From assembly GCF_000507765.1 (NCBI RefSeq), contig NZ_KI669401.1, positions 496,001 to 560,000 of the forward strand: a stretch of 64,000 nt of DNA, read 5' to 3'. This document shows positions 62,184-64,000 of this stretch, piece after piece (position 1 is the stretch's first letter; every line of letters starts with the position of its first letter). The translations under genes were made by a program, and so were the position numbers. Under the pieces are notes generated by a model. The model saw only the letters and a list, made by a program, of their open reading frames with translations. It was not told the origin of the DNA and did not search any database. This DNA comes from Streptococcus parasanguinis CC87K. Lineage in GTDB: Bacteria; Bacillota; Bacilli; Lactobacillales; Streptococcaceae.

Positions 62184-62260
62184 AATTGAGTATAATTGGC
62201 TTAAAAAATTTTTTTGGTTATCCTTTTGATACAAAACAAACCTATATAACCCCTATAACA

Positions 62261-62293
62261 TCTTTCCGAAAAACTATAATTTTCTTGAAAAAT
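62261..62293. other. difSL-like chromosome-dimer resolution site
   Basis: TTTCCGAAAAACTATAATTT and the following TCTTGAAAA have the arm-spacer-arm form of the streptococcal/lactococcal difSL site, located 50 bp upstream of xerS, as in other streptococci. It places this window at the replication terminus. Confidence 0.82.
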
Positions 62294-62341
62294 ATATCTG
62301 GCTATGCTATACTACTAGTATAGAAAGATTTGGAGAAAAAC

Positions 62342-63412
62342 ATGAAACGCGAGATCTTATTAGAACGGATTGATAAACTCAAACAAGTCATGCCCTGGTA
62401 CGTTTTGGAATATTACCAATCGAAACTGGCCGTTCCATACAGTTTTACGACCTTGTACGAATACTTAAAGGAATACGATCGATTTTTCACCTGGGTTTTG
62501 GAATCTGGTATATCAGATGCTGACACCATGGCCGAGATCCCCTTAGACGTTCTGGAGCACATGACCAAGAAAGACATGGAATCCTTTATTCTTTACTTAC
62601 GTGAACGCCCTCTGCTCAATGCCAATACAACAAAAAACGGGGTTTCCCAAACAACGATTAACCGCACTTTATCTGCACTTTCTAGCCTTTATAAGTATTT
62701 GACCGAGGAAGTTGAAAATGAGCAAGGGGAACCTTATTTCTACCGTAATGTCATGAAGAAGGTTGCTACCAAGAAAAAGAAAGAAACCTTGGCGGCTCGT
62801 GCTGAAAATATCAAACAAAAGCTCTTTTTAGGGGATGAAACTGAGGGATTTTTGAATTATATCGATGAGGAATACCCTAAAACACTCTCAAATCGCGCCT
62901 TATCTTCCTTTAATAAGAATAAAGAGCGAGATTTAGCCATTATCGCACTCCTTCTTGCATCTGGTGTCCGTTTATCTGAGGCAGTCAACTTGGACCTTCG
63001 TGACCTCAATCTTAAGATGATGGTGATTGATGTTACTCGAAAAGGTGGGAAACGTGACTCAGTCAATGTTGCTGCCTTTGCTAAGCCTTATCTGGAGCAA
63101 TATCTTGCTATTCGAGACAAACGTTACAAGACTGAAAAGACTGATACAGCCCTCTTTCTGACCTTGTATCGAGGTGGTCCAAACCGAATTGATGCTTCTA
63201 GCGTTGAAAAGATGGTCGCCAAGTATTCAGAAGACTTCAAAGTCCGCGTGACACCCCATAAACTTCGCCATACATTAGCAACCCGTCTCTATGATGCAAC
63301 CAAATCACAGGTTTTGGTCAGCCACCAGCTGGGACATGCTAGCACACAAGTTACAGACTTGTATACGCATATCGTTAATGATGAGCAGAAAAATGCCTTG
63401 GATAGTTTATAA
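62342..63412 (+). CDS. xerS: XerS tyrosine recombinase
   Basis: A 356-residue single recombinase that resolves chromosome dimers at difSL in streptococci, with FtsK. Catalytic residues are in [12 protein letters not shown] (Arg I), [12 protein letters not shown] (HxxR) and [15 protein letters not shown] (His, Tyr). ATG 62342 is preceded by GGAGAAA and gives the usual 356 residues, whereas a TTG 12 bases earlier is part of that ribosome site. The dif-like site lies 50 bp upstream. Confidence 0.95.
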   Translation: MKREILLERIDKLKQVMPWYVLEYYQSKLAVPYSFTTLYEYLKEYDRFFTWVLESGISDADTMAEIPLDVLEHMTKKDMESFILYLRERPLLNANTTKNGVSQTTINRTLSALSSLYKYLTEEVENEQGEPYFYRNVMKKVATKKKKETLAARAENIKQKLFLGDETEGFLNYIDEEYPKTLSNRALSSFNKNKERDLAIIALLLASGVRLSEAVNLDLRDLNLKMMVIDVTRKGGKRDSVNVAAFAKPYLEQYLAIRDKRYKTEKTDTALFLTLYRGGPNRIDASSVEKMVAKYSEDFKVRVTPHKLRHTLATRLYDATKSQVLVSHQLGHASTQVTDLYTHIVNDEQKNALDSL

Positions 63413-63489
63413 AATTACATAACGTAAATTATGTAATATATTAGTTTTAAAAAGAGCGATAGATTTTTTGAATGTCTACCGCTCTTTTA
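63412..63489 (+). terminator. Two hairpins after xerS
   Basis: ATTACATAA/TTATGTAAT (63413-63437) is followed by AAAGAGCG...CGCTCTTT (63451-63488). The second is flanked by A- and T-runs and can serve both xerS and the convergent gene. Confidence 0.7.
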
Positions 63490-63495
63490 TACTTT

Positions 63496-64000
63496 CTATA
63501 AAAATTCGATCCAATAATTACGGTGTGGCTCAATAATGACTGGTTTTCCCCAGAATGATTTTAGATAGGCCAAGTTTGCAGGGGTGACAGGTCTTTTTTC
63601 ACCATTGAACTTCTCTGCACTCTCTTTCGTTAGAAAGCATTTAACAGCTTCATATGGTGTACCATCGCTCGCTATTCGATCAATTCCTAAATAAGCAATT
63701 TCATCACCGGCCTTCGGAAAATCTGTAAATAGTTTACCAATAAAATAAACCGTCTTATCTTTCATTAATTCATAAGCTTTACTATTTTCCAATCTATTAT
63801 TCGCTGCAGCGTACATAATACAAAAGCTATCCACGATATCTTTCAAAGGCATTAATTCTTCTTTGCTAACGATTATTTCCTCAGGAGCAAGACCACCAAT
63901 GATTAAGTTTTTATAATAAGGTTGCTGGATGATGTTATCTAAAGCCATTCCTAATGGTAGTTGGACAGCTTGATAACCTAATGGTTCTAACTCCTGCTTT
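63496..64000 (-). CDS. SseB-like protein, partial (5' end beyond the window)
   Basis: Minus-strand gene. The frame is open through the window edge at 64000 (GYQAVQLPLGMALDNIIQQP upstream of the first internal ATG at 63948), so the true start lies outside. The visible 168 residues, with VKCFLTKESAEKFNGEKRPV near the end, resemble the SseB N-terminal-like family, which is of unclear function in Gram-positives. It is convergent with xerS. Confidence 0.55.
   Translation of the reverse strand, partial: KQELEPLGYQAVQLPLGMALDNIIQQPYYKNLIIGGLAPEEIIVSKEELMPLKDIVDSFCIMYAAANNRLENSKAYELMKDKTVYFIGKLFTDFPKAGDEIAYLGIDRIASDGTPYEAVKCFLTKESAEKFNGEKRPVTPANLAYLKSFWGKPVIIEPHRNYWIEFL

Overview
The window is a stretch of Streptococcus chromosome. 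The evidence is the conserved gene order tdk-prfA-prmC-Sua5-glyA, divergent guaA and GntR genes, ylxM-ffh, and a XerS recombinase with its dif-like site. A Tat system coupled to an Efe iron-uptake operon, plus a mef/msr macrolide cassette, fits a commensal of the Mitis/Sanguinis groups. I infer something like S. parasanguinis or S. australis, but the species is not proven here.

Region 1 (1-35.5 kb) is mostly core. It opens with a CodY-box promoter driving efeO-efeB-efeU-tatC-tatA: ferric or haem iron uptake whose DyP peroxidase carries a twin-arginine signal and so needs the Tat pore encoded beside it. Small and hypothetical genes follow, then purine salvage (guaC, and a guanine riboswitch ahead of xpt-pbuX), a MATE exporter, CodY-boxed ilvD, and the tdk/prfA/prmC/Sua5/glyA block with a nucleoid-associated protein and a lysozyme-like protein. 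A DUF1002 secreted protein lies behind a probable CiaR box. guaA and a GntR regulator are divergent. Next comes a tightly overlapping five-gene operon (glycosyltransferase, SDR, metallo-beta-lactamase-fold hydrolase, F390-synthetase-like adenylating enzyme, KASIII-like synthase) that looks like an uncharacterised biosynthetic pathway. ylxM-ffh, a DUF915 hydrolase and a CE7 acetyl esterase close the core part.

Region 2 (35.5-62.2 kb) is AT-rich accessory DNA next to the replication terminus. It holds: (a) a SIR2-like gene overlapping a TPR/HEPN gene, flanked by 89-bp direct repeats, a likely two-component phage-defence module; (b) a LanFEG-type bacteriocin-protection ABC transporter with its own two-component system; (c) an APH-family kinase; (d) a Mega/Tn1207-like macrolide cassette with both attenuator leader peptides, mef, msr(D) and a decayed umuC SOS tail; (e) an Abi_2-family HEPN protein with a promoter- and terminator-equipped small RNA downstream; (f) an 8.3-kb element bounded by 73-bp direct repeats, holding a structured RNA, three tandem recombinase-like genes, a coiled-coil protein and a zinc-ribbon repeat protein. 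Recombinase relics and degenerate repeats between these modules mark a repeatedly used insertion region.

Region 3 (62.2-64 kb) contains the difSL-like site, xerS and the 3' part of an SseB-like gene on the minus strand that runs off the window. I saw no tRNA, rRNA or CRISPR array. Family assignments come from reading motifs and gene order. No searches were run.
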